Position numbers and translations under genes: made by a program. The notes beneath the pieces were generated by a model, which made no database searches, was not told the DNA's origin, and was given only the letters and a program-made list of their open reading frames with translations. From CAZPUS01 sp964589825 (lineage in GTDB: Bacteria; Fibrobacterota; Chitinivibrionia; Chitinivibrionales; WJKA01): a stretch of 20,900 nt of DNA. Positions within the stretch are counted from its first letter, which is position 1, and every line of letters begins with the position of its first letter. The stretch lies in assembly GCA_964589825.1 (NCBI GenBank), contig CAZPUS010000045.1:1-20900 (forward strand), written 5' to 3'. Shown piece by piece: positions 6,604 through 15,309 of the stretch.

Positions 6604-8373
6604 ATGAAGCCTTCACACATACGCAACATCGCCATAATCGCCCATGTTGATCATGGCAAGACGACCCTCGTAGATCAGCTCTTTCGACAGAGCGGAATGT
6701 TTCGTGACAATCAACAGGTCGAAGAGCGCCTGATGGACAATATCGATCTCGAACGGGAGCGTGGCATCACCATCGCCTCGAAGAACGGATCGTTTCGCTA
6801 CAAGGACTGCCTTGTCAATATTATCGATACCCCCGGACATGCCGATTTCGGGGGGCAGGTGGAGCGGGTACTGCGTATGGCGGACGGCGCGCTTCTGCTG
6901 GTGGATGCGCAGGAAGGCCCCATGCCGCAGACCTACTTCGTGCTTAAGAAGTCTCTTGCACTGCAGCTTCCCATTATCGTGGTAATAAACAAAATAGACA
7001 AACCTGCGGCGCGTCCTCAATGGGCAGTCGATCAGGTATTTGACCTCTTCGCCCGCCTCGATGCGCCGGATGATATACTCGATTTTCCGTATTTGTATGC
7101 ATCGAGCAGAGACGGGTATGCGCGTCATGATCCTCATGACGAGGAGCGCACTATGCAGCCGCTCATGGAGAGTATCATCGGGCACGTGCCGCCGCCGTCG
7201 GGGGATCCGGAGGCACCGCTGCAGATGCTTGTCTCGACCATCGATTATTCTCCGTACCTGGGACGACTCGGTATCGGCAAAATTACCGGCGGCACACTCA
7301 ATGTGAACCGCGAAATCGTGGTCTCCATGCGTGACGGCACACTGGTCCCGGCCCGGATATCAAAGGTGTTCCGCTTCGAGGGGGTGCGCAAGGTGCCGAC
7401 CGGGCATGCCACTGTGGGAGATATCGTCGCGGTTGCGGGTATGGACGAAGTGACGGTGGGAGTAACGTATACCGATGCACAATCACCCGCTCCGCTTGAG
7501 CCGTTGCCCATAGATCCGCCCACGCTCTCCATGCAGTTTATCCCCAACGATTCACCCTTTACCGGCCGTGAAGGGACGTATGTCACCTCACGCCACCTCA
7601 AGGACCGTCTGATGCGGGAGATCCTTGCCGATGTGGCACTTTCGGTGACCGAACTCGAAGAAGAGGTCGGATTTATGGTCTCGGGACGCGGTGAACTGCA
7701 CTTGTCTATACTGATCGAACGCATGCGCCGTGAAGGATATGAATTTCAGGTGACACCGCCGCACGTGATTACACGCGAGGAAAACGGCAAAACACTGGAG
7801 CCGTATGAAGAACTTTTTGTCGATGTCTCCGAAGAGTATATGGGGACGGTCATTGAAAAACTCGGCCTGCGCAAGGGTCGTCTCACGCACATGGAACAGG
7901 AGTCGGGTATGGCACGGCTGGTTTTCGAGATTCCGACCCGGGGACTGCTCGGATATCGATCCGAATTCATGACCGATACCAGAGGAATGGGTGTGATGAA
8001 CTATATATTTTCCCGATTCGGACCCTGGGCCGGAGAGATCCGCACGCGAAACAACGGCGTGCTTGTGGTAAAAGAGCAGTGTACGACCGCAGCGTACGGG
8101 TTGTTCAATCTGCAGCAGCGGGGGAGGCTTTTCGTGGGTCCGGGAGTTGAGGTATACAAAGGGCAGATCGTGGGCGAGAACGCCCGTCACAACGATCTGG
8201 TTGTCAATCCGGGCAAGGAGAAAAAACTGACAAATATGCGCGCCGCCGGATCGGACGACAATATCATGCTTACCCCTCCGGCAGATATGAGTCTCGAAGA
8301 GTGCTTAGTCTACACAAACGACGACGAACTGGTCGAAGTGACCCCTGCCGCAATCAGGTTGCGCAAACGATAA
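6604..8373 (+). CDS. typA: Ribosome-associated GTPase TypA/BipA
   Basis: The 589-residue protein is a translational GTPase related to EF-G and LepA. It binds the 70S ribosome and helps large-subunit assembly and growth under stress. The G motifs are intact: AHVDHGKT (13-20), the switch region with RERGITI (51-57), DTPGH (75-79) and NKID (129-132). Beta-barrel domain II follows, then two EF-G-like domains and the TypA-specific C-terminus (NARHNDLVVNPGKEKKLTNMRA as part of the conserved loop). The length is close to the usual ~600 residues. No strong Shine-Dalgarno precedes the ATG. It is transcribed alone, away from the arsenic cluster, and ends before a strong terminator. Confidence 0.96.
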   Translation: MKPSHIRNIAIIAHVDHGKTTLVDQLFRQSGMFRDNQQVEERLMDNIDLERERGITIASKNGSFRYKDCLVNIIDTPGHADFGGQVERVLRMADGALLLVDAQEGPMPQTYFVLKKSLALQLPIIVVINKIDKPAARPQWAVDQVFDLFARLDAPDDILDFPYLYASSRDGYARHDPHDEERTMQPLMESIIGHVPPPSGDPEAPLQMLVSTIDYSPYLGRLGIGKITGGTLNVNREIVVSMRDGTLVPARISKVFRFEGVRKVPTGHATVGDIVAVAGMDEVTVGVTYTDAQSPAPLEPLPIDPPTLSMQFIPNDSPFTGREGTYVTSRHLKDRLMREILADVALSVTELEEEVGFMVSGRGELHLSILIERMRREGYEFQVTPPHVITREENGKTLEPYEELFVDVSEEYMGTVIEKLGLRKGRLTHMEQESGMARLVFEIPTRGLLGYRSEFMTDTRGMGVMNYIFSRFGPWAGEIRTRNNGVLVVKEQCTTAAYGLFNLQQRGRLFVGPGVEVYKGQIVGENARHNDLVVNPGKEKKLTNMRAAGSDDNIMLTPPADMSLEECLVYTNDDELVEVTPAAIRLRKR

Positions 8374-8562
8374 CAAATTTATCGGATGGTACACGGTATA
8401 CGTGAATAAGGAGCGTATAAGATGAAGTATGTCCGGTTGCGGGCATAACCACACTCAATACAACAGGAAAAAATCAAAAAAAAGAGTATTTTCCCTTGCA
8501 TATACACATGCCATGATTGTATATTTGAGAACACATAACAAAGCCCACCTGTACCTTGCCCG
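8374..8562 (+). other. typA downstream region with possible small-RNA promoter
   Basis: No gene above about 10 codons is supported here. An 8-codon frame (8422-8448, MKYVRLRA) has AAGGAG eight bases upstream, an unusually good ribosome site for so short a frame. Further on, TTGCAT (8496-8501) and TATATT (8520-8525), 18 bases apart, look like a -35/-10 pair. It would start a transcript near 8532 that ends about 68 bases later at the terminator. Both are weak, sequence-only suggestions. Confidence 0.25.
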
Positions 8563-8600
8563 GGGCGGTTAGTGACTTCGGTCGCTGCCGCCCTTTTTTA
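8563..8600 (+). terminator. Rho-independent terminator
   Basis: GGGCGG pairs with CCGCCC and an inner AGTGAC pairs with GTCGCT (one G-T pair) around a TTCG tetraloop, followed by six Ts and ATT. It ends typA on the + strand, about 190 bases after its stop, or a shorter transcript started in that gap. The opposite strand has no T-run, so it acts one way. Confidence 0.85.
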
Positions 8601-8676
8601 TTGCACATGGTGTTTTCGGGTATTGCGATGGAAATAGGCTTCGGGTGTATTTACCCTGTAAGCGGTGGCGTATACC

Positions 8677-9483
8677 CTAAAACCGTGACCAGGTAAGCGC
8701 TATTGTCGTGGCAGGGGCAACTGTTTCGAGGCCGGTACCGGAATACTCAGTTCCAGCGCCCGCCCTTACGGCGAAAGATCCGTGTGAAGAACTGTTGTAC
8801 CGAAGCAACACAAGCGGCATTACGCCAAGGGTGTACCATGTCTCGTTACTCCAGTCAGATTCAGGGAAGTAGTCGCCGTAGGGAGAGACTTCGATGCCCA
8901 TAGTCCATCGCTCATTCAGGCGCCAGGTCGCATTGGTATACAGATACCAGCTTGTGGATCCGCGTCCCACACGTGCGCCGGATGCGAGTCCGGTTGCGGA
9001 TATGCGTGCACGGAGTTCTCCATGCAATTTCAGCCTGTTTTCGAGATGAGTACCGAGATTGAATCCTGTTGCCGTAATAATCTGCAGCGTACCGGATCCT
9101 ATCCAGGGCACAGTATCGACTACGGGATACCCCAGTGGAATGCGTACACCGATTCGCGGCTCCAGAAAGCCCCATTGTATACCGAAATAGAGTGGCATGT
9201 CGGCCGGATAGAATGCGTACTCGAGCTGTTGCGGCCGGGTCAGGAGTGTAAGCATCACGGGCAGTCCGATAAACCCTTTTATCGATCCGATATGGTAATA
9301 GAGGTTCGCTTCTGCGGTGTTGAACCATGAAGCCCGTGCGCCGCTGCCGGTATTATCACTTCCCAGGCGCCAGGTACTGACTGAAAAACTGGCGCCGTCT
9401 ATACCAAAAGATGCGGCATGGCTTGTAATCGCGGCTGTACCGAGGAGTATGCATGCGATCATGAAGGCAATCGATCGTTTCAC
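8677..9483 (-). CDS. Outer-membrane beta-barrel protein, function unknown
   Basis: The 268-residue protein has a clean signal peptide (MKRSIAFMIACILLG, cleavage after SHA near residue 23) and then about ten alternating amphipathic strands rich in W, Y, G and S. It ends in an aromatic residue (WSRF), the usual C-terminal signal for barrel insertion. Many strands come in pairs joined by short turns (for example GSIKGFIGLPVML, GIQWGFLEPRIGVRIPLG, WTMGIEVSPYG), typical of 8-12-stranded barrels. I do not recognise the family. Its ATG overlaps the stop of the DUF547 lipoprotein gene upstream by four bases, so the two are translationally coupled and may work together at the cell envelope. Confidence 0.75.
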   Translation of the reverse strand: MKRSIAFMIACILLGTAAITSHAASFGIDGASFSVSTWRLGSDNTGSGARASWFNTAEANLYYHIGSIKGFIGLPVMLTLLTRPQQLEYAFYPADMPLYFGIQWGFLEPRIGVRIPLGYPVVDTVPWIGSGTLQIITATGFNLGTHLENRLKLHGELRARISATGLASGARVGRGSTSWYLYTNATWRLNERWTMGIEVSPYGDYFPESDWSNETWYTLGVMPLVLLRYNSSSHGSFAVRAGAGTEYSGTGLETVAPATTIALTWSRF

Positions 9484-10325
9484 TGCCTGTTGACACTCCA
9501 GTCATAGGTGATAAAAGAGAGGGGCGCATTGCGGATGGTGGCTTTTTCCCCACTGTCGTTGAGATAACTCGCGATAAAATCTTTGACTCCGCCCTGTGCG
9601 GTATCGGAAAGCAGCGCGGGGGCTGTGGTATCCCGGACTGTTGAGGAAAAATCGTCTTCATACCACTCGAAAAGCTGACTCACTTTGGCATTATCGCCGT
9701 TTGCGGGTATGGTGTTGAATCGTTCGTTGTTGATAAACGATACCGTTCGCCGATCCATGAGTTCATAGAGCGCGAATGCGCGATAGGCGCTGTCGTACAG
9801 CGGCGGGCAGCTGAGCGCTCCGCAAAAGAGGACAAAATGGGTGCGGGGCTCGTTGAATTTGACAATATAGGCGGGATCGTTCTTTTCAAGGTCGTTGAGG
9901 CTCATGTTTTTTCCCGCTATAGCGATGGGACGGTCGAAAAAACTGCCCGGGATTTTGTTCGTGGTGTAGGGAAGATGGTAGATCACCAGGATATTGTAGG
10001 CATTGATCATAAAAGCGAGGCTGTCCTGCGCCGAGGTGAGCGAGGACATATCGAATGCTTCCACTGTGTCGACTACGCGCTGCAGCAGCGGCTCTGCGCG
10101 GCACGCTTCGTAGTCGACCAGGCCGAGATCGGCGGTGACATGACGGGAGTAAAGAGTGTCTATGCCGTTATATATAAAGGAGAGGTTGGTACTTGTGGCG
10201 GGCGAGGCGGATCCGCTTTTCCCAAGATCGATAGTGCCGTGACAGGTACATGCCGCAATGGCAAGGAGAAAGAACCAGCGGAGTGTTCCATTTATTGGAG
10301 CACGAAAGTATGTTGGTTTCATCAT
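9480..10325 (-). CDS. DUF547-domain lipoprotein
   Basis: The 281-residue protein begins with a hydrophobic signal segment ending in a lipobox (I-A-A-C26), so it is probably anchored to a membrane facing the periplasm. The rest is a DUF547 domain, recognised by the spaced motifs LVDYEACRAEP, LAFMINAYNIL, FVLFCGALSCPPL (normally F-x-L-x-C-x-S-x-SCPPL), AFALYELMD and VSQLFEWYEDDF. DUF547 proteins are common in bacteria but have no settled function. The ATG at 10325 overlaps the nifU stop (ATGATG against TGA) and no ribosome site is visible, so it relies on translational coupling to nifU. An envelope protein coupled to a cytoplasmic Fe-S scaffold gene is an odd operon arrangement. Confidence 0.85.
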   Translation of the reverse strand: MMKPTYFRAPINGTLRWFFLLAIAACTCHGTIDLGKSGSASPATSTNLSFIYNGIDTLYSRHVTADLGLVDYEACRAEPLLQRVVDTVEAFDMSSLTSAQDSLAFMINAYNILVIYHLPYTTNKIPGSFFDRPIAIAGKNMSLNDLEKNDPAYIVKFNEPRTHFVLFCGALSCPPLYDSAYRAFALYELMDRRTVSFINNERFNTIPANGDNAKVSQLFEWYEDDFSSTVRDTTAPALLSDTAQGGVKDFIASYLNDSGEKATIRNAPLSFITYDWSVNRQ

Positions 10326-10933
10326 GAAAAATGATAATTTTTATAATGTTGCAGCAGCTCGATCGCCTCATCCTTACACTGGCCGCATACGGTTCCGAGT
10401 TTGGTATGCTCCTGCAACTGTTCATAGGTGCGGGCACCTTCCAGTACCGCATGTTCGATGTCATGATCCGTTACTCCCATGCACTGACACACAAGCCGCT
10501 CTTGCTTTTTCTCTATTTTATCTTCCATACCGTTTTTGCGGTAATAGTCCTCTATTGCCGCACGGAGCCCCTTGTCACCGAGTACGGAGCAGTGAACCTT
10601 GTGTTCGGGCAGCCCGCCCAGTTCTTCTGCGATCTCCTTTGCAGAGATATTATAGGCATCCTCGAGTTTTTTCCCGATCACGAGTTCCGTCAGAATTGAG
10701 GTGCTGGCAATCGCACTCGCACATCCATACGTTTTCCATTTACATTCGGCAATAGTATCCGAATCCCTGTCAACATTGATAACCACCATCATCTGGTCAC
10801 CGCACTTGACATTTCCGACCATACCCTGTCCGTCGAAGCCTGAGGGGTCTTCGTCTCCGAGCATGTTGCGGGGATTGGTAAAATGATCTTTGACTTTGTC
10901 TGAGTAGAGCCAGTTGTTCATAAACGAATTCAT
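10322..10933 (-). CDS. nifU: NifU-type Fe-S scaffold with C-terminal BFD [2Fe-2S] domain
   Basis: The 203-residue protein joins two modules. Residues 1-130 are an IscU/NifU-N scaffold with the three assembly cysteines C44 (KCGDQM, with the following Asp), C71 (YGCASAIAS) and C115 (HCSVLGD). Residues 145-195 are a BFD-like [2Fe-2S] domain with C149-Q-C151 and C183-GQ-C186. It has the first two parts of classical NifU but lacks the C-terminal Nfu domain, an arrangement seen in many anaerobes. It accepts sulfur from the cysteine desulfurase and builds clusters for targets such as NadA. Its ATG overlaps the nifS stop by four bases. No nif structural genes are nearby, so it is most likely a housekeeping system. 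Confidence 0.92.
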   Translation of the reverse strand: MNSFMNNWLYSDKVKDHFTNPRNMLGDEDPSGFDGQGMVGNVKCGDQMMVVINVDRDSDTIAECKWKTYGCASAIASTSILTELVIGKKLEDAYNISAKEIAEELGGLPEHKVHCSVLGDKGLRAAIEDYYRKNGMEDKIEKKQERLVCQCMGVTDHDIEHAVLEGARTYEQLQEHTKLGTVCGQCKDEAIELLQHYKNYHFS

Positions 10934-12111
10934 TGTGAACCTCCCTGGTAGGCGGTGGACATTGCACGGACTTTTTGTATAACCGAGGTGAGTGCGGTAC
11001 TCACCCGTTCGATTTCTTTTTTAGTGGTACTTCTTCCAAAACTGAAGCGTATCGATCCATGGGCGAATTCAGGACCAAGACCGGTAGCCAGCAGTACGTG
11101 GGACGGATCGAGCGATCCGGATGCACATGCGGATCCGGTTGACACCGCGATCCCTTCTAGATCGAGGTAGAGCAGAATCGCTTCTCCTTCGGCACCCTTG
11201 AATGAAATGTTTACCGTGCCGGGAAGTGAGTCGTGTGGATGGCCGTTTACGCGGATATCGGGTATGGCGGAGCCGACCGCGTCGACAAAATCGACCCGTA
11301 AGCGGGACAGCCGGTGGTATTCGGAATCCATTTCCCGTGCGCGCATCTCGACGGCAGTGCCAAATCCTGTGATACCGACTGTGTTTTCTGTGGACGCTCT
11401 GCGCTGCTGTTCCTGATGGCCACCCCGTATAAAAGAGAACCAGGGGGCGCTGGCGGCGGCATACAGCGCACCGACCCCTTTGGGGCCGTATATTTTATGC
11501 GCAGAAACGGTCATGTAATCGATACCGAGAGCCTCTGTGTCAAGGTTGATTTTTCCAAGCGCCTGTACTGCATCGGTGTGGTACAAGGCGCCTTTTGCAT
11601 GCGCGATACCGGCGATCCGGGCACTGTCCTGAATAGTTCCGATTTCGTTGTTGGCGATCATGATCGAGACCAGGAAGGTGTTATCGTCCACCAGCTCGCG
11701 GAGACGGTCCATGTCAATTCTGCCGGTCTCATCGACCGGGCAGTAGCGCACATCGATACCCAGCTTTTCCAGATACCCTGCGGTTTCCAGCACTGCGGGA
11801 TGTTCAATGGTACCGGTAACGAGCCTGGTACGTGTGGTCATACCGGTACGTATCGCTTCCCGCATGATATTCAGTATGGTATTGTTTCCTTCGGTGCCGC
11901 TTCCGGTAAACACGATTTCCTGCGGTTGGGCATTGATGAAACGGGCCAGACGCTCACGAGTCTCTTCGATCCGTTGACGTGCGTATCGCCCGTTGGAATG
12001 AAGGCTCGAAGGATTTGCATACACGTGCATGGCCTGCTTCATCGCTAAAATAACCTCGGGATGAAGCGGTGTGGTCGCGTTATGATCCATATAAATGTGA
12101 CCCGATTCCAT
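10930..12111 (-). CDS. nifS: Cysteine desulfurase NifS/IscS
   Basis: The PLP enzyme converts cysteine to alanine and a persulfide for Fe-S cluster assembly. I start at the ATG at 12111 (393 residues) because AAGGAG lies nine bases upstream and MESGHIYMDHNATTPLHPEV is the standard N-terminus; the open frame extends to 12207 without support. Visible motifs are YMDHNATTP, TGSGTEGNN, the pyridine-ring histidine H104 (IEHPAV), ANNEIGTIQ, the PLP lysine K206 (SAHKIYGPKG) and the active cysteine C329 in STGSACASGSL, which marks the IscS/NifS class with an extended loop. It is translationally coupled to nifU and lies 148 bases downstream of nadA. A weak promoter-like pair (TTGGAC, 17 bases, TACTGT) lies between. 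Confidence 0.94.
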   Translation of the reverse strand: MESGHIYMDHNATTPLHPEVILAMKQAMHVYANPSSLHSNGRYARQRIEETRERLARFINAQPQEIVFTGSGTEGNNTILNIMREAIRTGMTTRTRLVTGTIEHPAVLETAGYLEKLGIDVRYCPVDETGRIDMDRLRELVDDNTFLVSIMIANNEIGTIQDSARIAGIAHAKGALYHTDAVQALGKINLDTEALGIDYMTVSAHKIYGPKGVGALYAAASAPWFSFIRGGHQEQQRRASTENTVGITGFGTAVEMRAREMDSEYHRLSRLRVDFVDAVGSAIPDIRVNGHPHDSLPGTVNISFKGAEGEAILLYLDLEGIAVSTGSACASGSLDPSHVLLATGLGPEFAHGSIRFSFGRSTTKKEIERVSTALTSVIQKVRAMSTAYQGGSQ

Positions 12112-12259
12112 TGCGTACGTCTCCTTGTATGTAGTGTCACAGTATCGTATTCTCATTATTTGTCCAAACCGTCGCCGCACATCGCAGAAAACAGCAAGCG
12201 CGCGCACTATTGTACGACAGGGAATCGTTCGTTGTGTAACAGGTGCACGCCAACGGGCA

Positions 12260-13168
12260 TTAAGACGAGGCTGCGATCATTCGTTCGATACTCGCGCGGG
12301 CCCGGTCTATGACAGAATGTGAAATCTCGATCGGGTGATTCATGTGCGTAAGTTCGTTATAAATCGATGAAAGTCCGGTTTTTTTCATATTGGGACACAC
12401 CGCGATATCTGTCACCGGATAAAAACGCTTGCGTGGCAGAAGCTCCGCGAGACGGCTGCACATCTCTTTTTCGGTCCCCACGATAAATTCGTCTGCATCC
12501 CTGTCACGCGCCCAGGAATACATCTGACCGGTAGAGAGCACTGCATCGGCCAGCTCACACACGGCCGGGCTGCATTCAGGATGGACCATTACCTGTGCGT
12601 TTGGATGCCGTGTGCGTGCATTGCGTACATATTCCGGAAGTATCCGGGCATGCGTGGGACAGTACCCCTGCCATATCATAAATTCCCGTCCGGTTGCACG
12701 CGCGGTATTCATGGCGAGATACTTGTCAGGCACAAATAGTATGCGTGCGGTATCGGAAAGCTGGGTTTCGACTATATGGGCGGCATTGGATGAGGTGCAG
12801 CAGATATCCGCATGCGCTTTTACTTCCGCAGAGGTGTTTATATAGCACAATACTGCGGCCTCGGGGTTCGAATTTTTGAGCGCCACGAGCTGATCCGCAG
12901 TTATCATATCCGCCATGGGGCATCCGGCGTCCGGCTCTGGCAGAAGGACCGTTTTTTCGGGGGAGAGAATTTTAGCGGTCTCTGCCATAAATCGCACACC
13001 GCAAAAGAGAATAATCTCCGCTTCGGTGTGTGCCGCCTTGATACTCAGCTCGAGAGAATCCCCTGTAACGTCTGCAACAGCACGCACTTCAGGGCGTTGG
13101 TAATTGTGAGCGAGTATCACCGCTTTGTGGGTTGTTTTCAGGTGTTGTATCGATTCCGTTAGATGCAT
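12260..13168 (-). CDS. nadA: Quinolinate synthase A
   Basis: The 302-residue enzyme condenses iminoaspartate with dihydroxyacetone phosphate to quinolinate for NAD synthesis. It needs a [4Fe-4S] cluster; the three ligands C83 (DAGCPMAD), C170 (WQGYCPTH) and C258 (VCPNMKKT) fall where the family expects. HNYQRPEV near the start and the MVHPEC motif also match. AAGG lies nine bases before the ATG. The length fits the short form of NadA. L-aspartate oxidase (nadB) and nadC are not in the window. Standing just upstream of nifS-nifU fits its need for cluster supply, a neighbourhood seen in other bacteria. Confidence 0.95.
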   Translation of the reverse strand: MHLTESIQHLKTTHKAVILAHNYQRPEVRAVADVTGDSLELSIKAAHTEAEIILFCGVRFMAETAKILSPEKTVLLPEPDAGCPMADMITADQLVALKNSNPEAAVLCYINTSAEVKAHADICCTSSNAAHIVETQLSDTARILFVPDKYLAMNTARATGREFMIWQGYCPTHARILPEYVRNARTRHPNAQVMVHPECSPAVCELADAVLSTGQMYSWARDRDADEFIVGTEKEMCSRLAELLPRKRFYPVTDIAVCPNMKKTGLSSIYNELTHMNHPIEISHSVIDRARASIERMIAASS

Positions 13169-13200
13169 ATGCTGCTATCCTTACAGTTGTTGTACGGCAT

Positions 13201-13914
13201 TTATCCACACTGCGCAGTAGTAATGTGCTCGTGAATGTGGGTAAGCATGCTGTTCATAACAGCGTTTGTTTCGGTGAAATAGCCGGGCGTCCGAACCATC
13301 TCTTCTCTGTCCTGTACATATGGTCCTGTGACAAGTTCATCTCCGCAATTGCGGATCAGGGATTGCACGTCCTGCTGACGGGTTTCCAGATGAAACTGAA
13401 GTCCATACACGCGGCTCCCATAGGCAAAGGCCTGATGGGGGCAGGCATCGCTTTGAGCACATAGCAAAGCGCCGGGCGGGATGTCGAACATCTCGCCATG
13501 CCAGTGGAATGCAGTCAGTTTTTGAGGCATCCGGCAAAATAGGGGATTGGTGCACGCGTCCCCGGTACGTGTAATGTCGAACCATCCTATTTCTTTGTAT
13601 CTGCCGCGGTAGACGCGGGCTCCCAGCACCTGAGCGAGAAGCTGCGCCCCCAGGCAAATACCGAGAATGGGAATGTCTCTTTGAAGCATTTCTCCCAGGA
13701 ACCGTTTCTCCCGTATAAGCCACGGATGGTGCGTTTCATCATGCACACTCATCGGTCCTCCTGACACGATCAGCAAGTCGATTTCTGCAGGACGGGGGAA
13801 GGGTTCTCCTCTGAACAGCCGCTGCCGGGAAATGGAATACCCCATCCCCGAAGCCCAGCCCTCTATGCTTCCAAGGCCTTCGAATGGTACATGCTGGAGG
13901 TAGTGGAGGCGCAT
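13201..13914 (-). CDS. Class I glutamine amidotransferase (GMP synthase-like domain)
   Basis: The 237-residue protein is a free-standing class I amidotransferase domain. The nucleophile elbow is GIC87LGAQLLA and the catalytic pair is H175/E177 in LQFHLE; SGGPMSV forms the oxyanion-side motif. No synthetase domain is fused. Free-standing members of this group include poorly characterised GMP-synthase-like proteins, some of which act on gamma-glutamyl compounds, so the substrate stays open. GGAG lies seven bases before the ATG. The gene starts only 15 bases after the mtaB stop and ends 32 bases before nadA, so mtaB, this gene and nadA probably form one transcript. Confidence 0.85.
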   Translation of the reverse strand: MRLHYLQHVPFEGLGSIEGWASGMGYSISRQRLFRGEPFPRPAEIDLLIVSGGPMSVHDETHHPWLIREKRFLGEMLQRDIPILGICLGAQLLAQVLGARVYRGRYKEIGWFDITRTGDACTNPLFCRMPQKLTAFHWHGEMFDIPPGALLCAQSDACPHQAFAYGSRVYGLQFHLETRQQDVQSLIRNCGDELVTGPYVQDREEMVRTPGYFTETNAVMNSMLTHIHEHITTAQCG

Positions 13915-13929
13915 TTTTTTACTCCATTG

Positions 13930-15309
13930 TCAGATGTCGATTCCGTATTCTTTGACATTGCATTTTGTTGTGTCTATCTGCGGCAGTATCGATTCGATAA
14001 ACGCTTCTTCGCTGTCCGGAAATGCGGCCACGGTTTCTTCCATGCTGTCGAGCCAGAACAGCTCCATCTCGGGGATCCGGACATGTCCGGCGTTGTTGCC
14101 TTTTTTGAGCAGCTCGACTGTTTTCATTATGACAGATTTACCGGCATCATAATAATTATCCGCCTCGGTTATGGTGCGTGCAATGGCGACAGTGGTTTCC
14201 GGGGTGAGTACATATGCCTGCGGATCGAGTGGCGCATCGGAGTCGACCAGCATGTCTCTGAGGTGCAGTTCAGCGCCTTTTTCTATCGATGTGTTCATAA
14301 GTCTGCAGTCGTATATGAGCTGTTCGAGCGACACCTGGGGTGCCATACCGCCCAGCAGTTTTACATTCTGCACCGATTCGTTCGACCACAGATCACACAT
14401 GGCCGCCGCAACATTTCCTACAGGGCTCGAGTGTGCGCATGCAGCGGTTTTACCTTCCATGGACATCGGCATCCCGGTTATCGCCTTGAGGTATACATTT
14501 TCGTACCCGCAATCCTTTCCGGGTCCTTGAGCACCAACCTCGTAGGCAACCAGACTGCGTACTGCCGAAAGTGTGCGTACTACCGCGGCAAAAGATTTCG
14601 GTATATACTTTTTCTCCGCAAGGACCATCGCGGTATTACCAAAACCGCATGCCGTATCACCTGAAGCGATCGTATCGGTCTGGTTGGCGATATCGACGAT
14701 CTTTGTCCAGAGATACTCCATGTCTCTGCATCCGAGGGTGATGAGAGAGAAGAAAATCTGTCCTATATCGCAGGCAACTATCGCCTGATCATGAACTTCT
14801 TTTCCGCCCGTCGATTCAATGGCAAGCAAATCCGCTCCTGCGTCTGCACACATTTTGAATGAATTCAAGGTGCTTTCCCAGTAACTTCCGGAGCGCATTA
14901 CCGGAGGACGTACCATCTCGCGAAGATCGTTCGGCGTAATCCTCAGCGCGGTTTTCAGTCCCTTCTGCGCATAAAACGACTCAAGGACTTCGTTCACGGT
15001 TGAGGTTATTTCGGATGCAATCCGGGGTGTTTCGGTCATGTCGGGCAATGTTTCAAATTCGATTACAAGCTCATTGCACTCCAGTTCGGTTGCACGGGTA
15101 CACGCGGCCTGAACTATTTCCCTGTACGTGCTTTTGAGTTTTGGAAGCGCATCGAGATCGGTTCTCATCTGGGGTACGGTAAAATTCAGTTCCGGGATGA
15201 CTTTACCGTTTCCTATAGTGACGCCGCGTCGGGTTGAAACGGGTGAGAGTGATTTGCCGAAACAAATATCTGAGGCATTGTTGTAAGCCGGTTTTGAAAA
15301 ATGTTTCAC
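13930..15309 (-). CDS. mtaB: Methanol:corrinoid methyltransferase MtaB
   Basis: The product transfers the methyl group of methanol to the Co(I) of a corrinoid protein (MtaC). I use the GTG at 15309 with AAGGAG eight bases upstream; this gives 459 residues, close to the archaeal MtaB length, whereas the open frame begins at a TTG at 15360 without support. The likely zinc ligands are E165 (AIESTGGKEV), C221 (SGDTACGFGNT) and C267 (GPGKDCGYEN), spaced almost as in Methanosarcina MtaB. Further matches are RSLVAYE, KAITGMPMSMEGKT, CAHSSPVGN and CDLWSNESV. No mtaC (corrinoid) or mtaA gene is in the window, so the partner must be encoded elsewhere. It is followed at once by an amidotransferase gene and preceded by larE and metY. 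Family assignment is strong; methanol as the true substrate is likely but untested. Confidence 0.9.
   Translation of the reverse strand: MKHFSKPAYNNASDICFGKSLSPVSTRRGVTIGNGKVIPELNFTVPQMRTDLDALPKLKSTYREIVQAACTRATELECNELVIEFETLPDMTETPRIASEITSTVNEVLESFYAQKGLKTALRITPNDLREMVRPPVMRSGSYWESTLNSFKMCADAGADLLAIESTGGKEVHDQAIVACDIGQIFFSLITLGCRDMEYLWTKIVDIANQTDTIASGDTACGFGNTAMVLAEKKYIPKSFAAVVRTLSAVRSLVAYEVGAQGPGKDCGYENVYLKAITGMPMSMEGKTAACAHSSPVGNVAAAMCDLWSNESVQNVKLLGGMAPQVSLEQLIYDCRLMNTSIEKGAELHLRDMLVDSDAPLDPQAYVLTPETTVAIARTITEADNYYDAGKSVIMKTVELLKKGNNAGHVRIPEMELFWLDSMEETVAAFPDSEEAFIESILPQIDTTKCNVKEYGIDI

Noticed and set aside
10322..10933. Considered as evidence for nitrogen fixation (NifU name)
   Set aside because: It lacks the C-terminal Nfu domain and no nif structural genes are present; this scaffold type is common in non-fixing anaerobes.
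11314..12048. 244-codon plus-strand open frame opposite nifS
   Set aside because: Every NifS active-site motif is on the minus strand, and the plus-strand product has no recognisable features.
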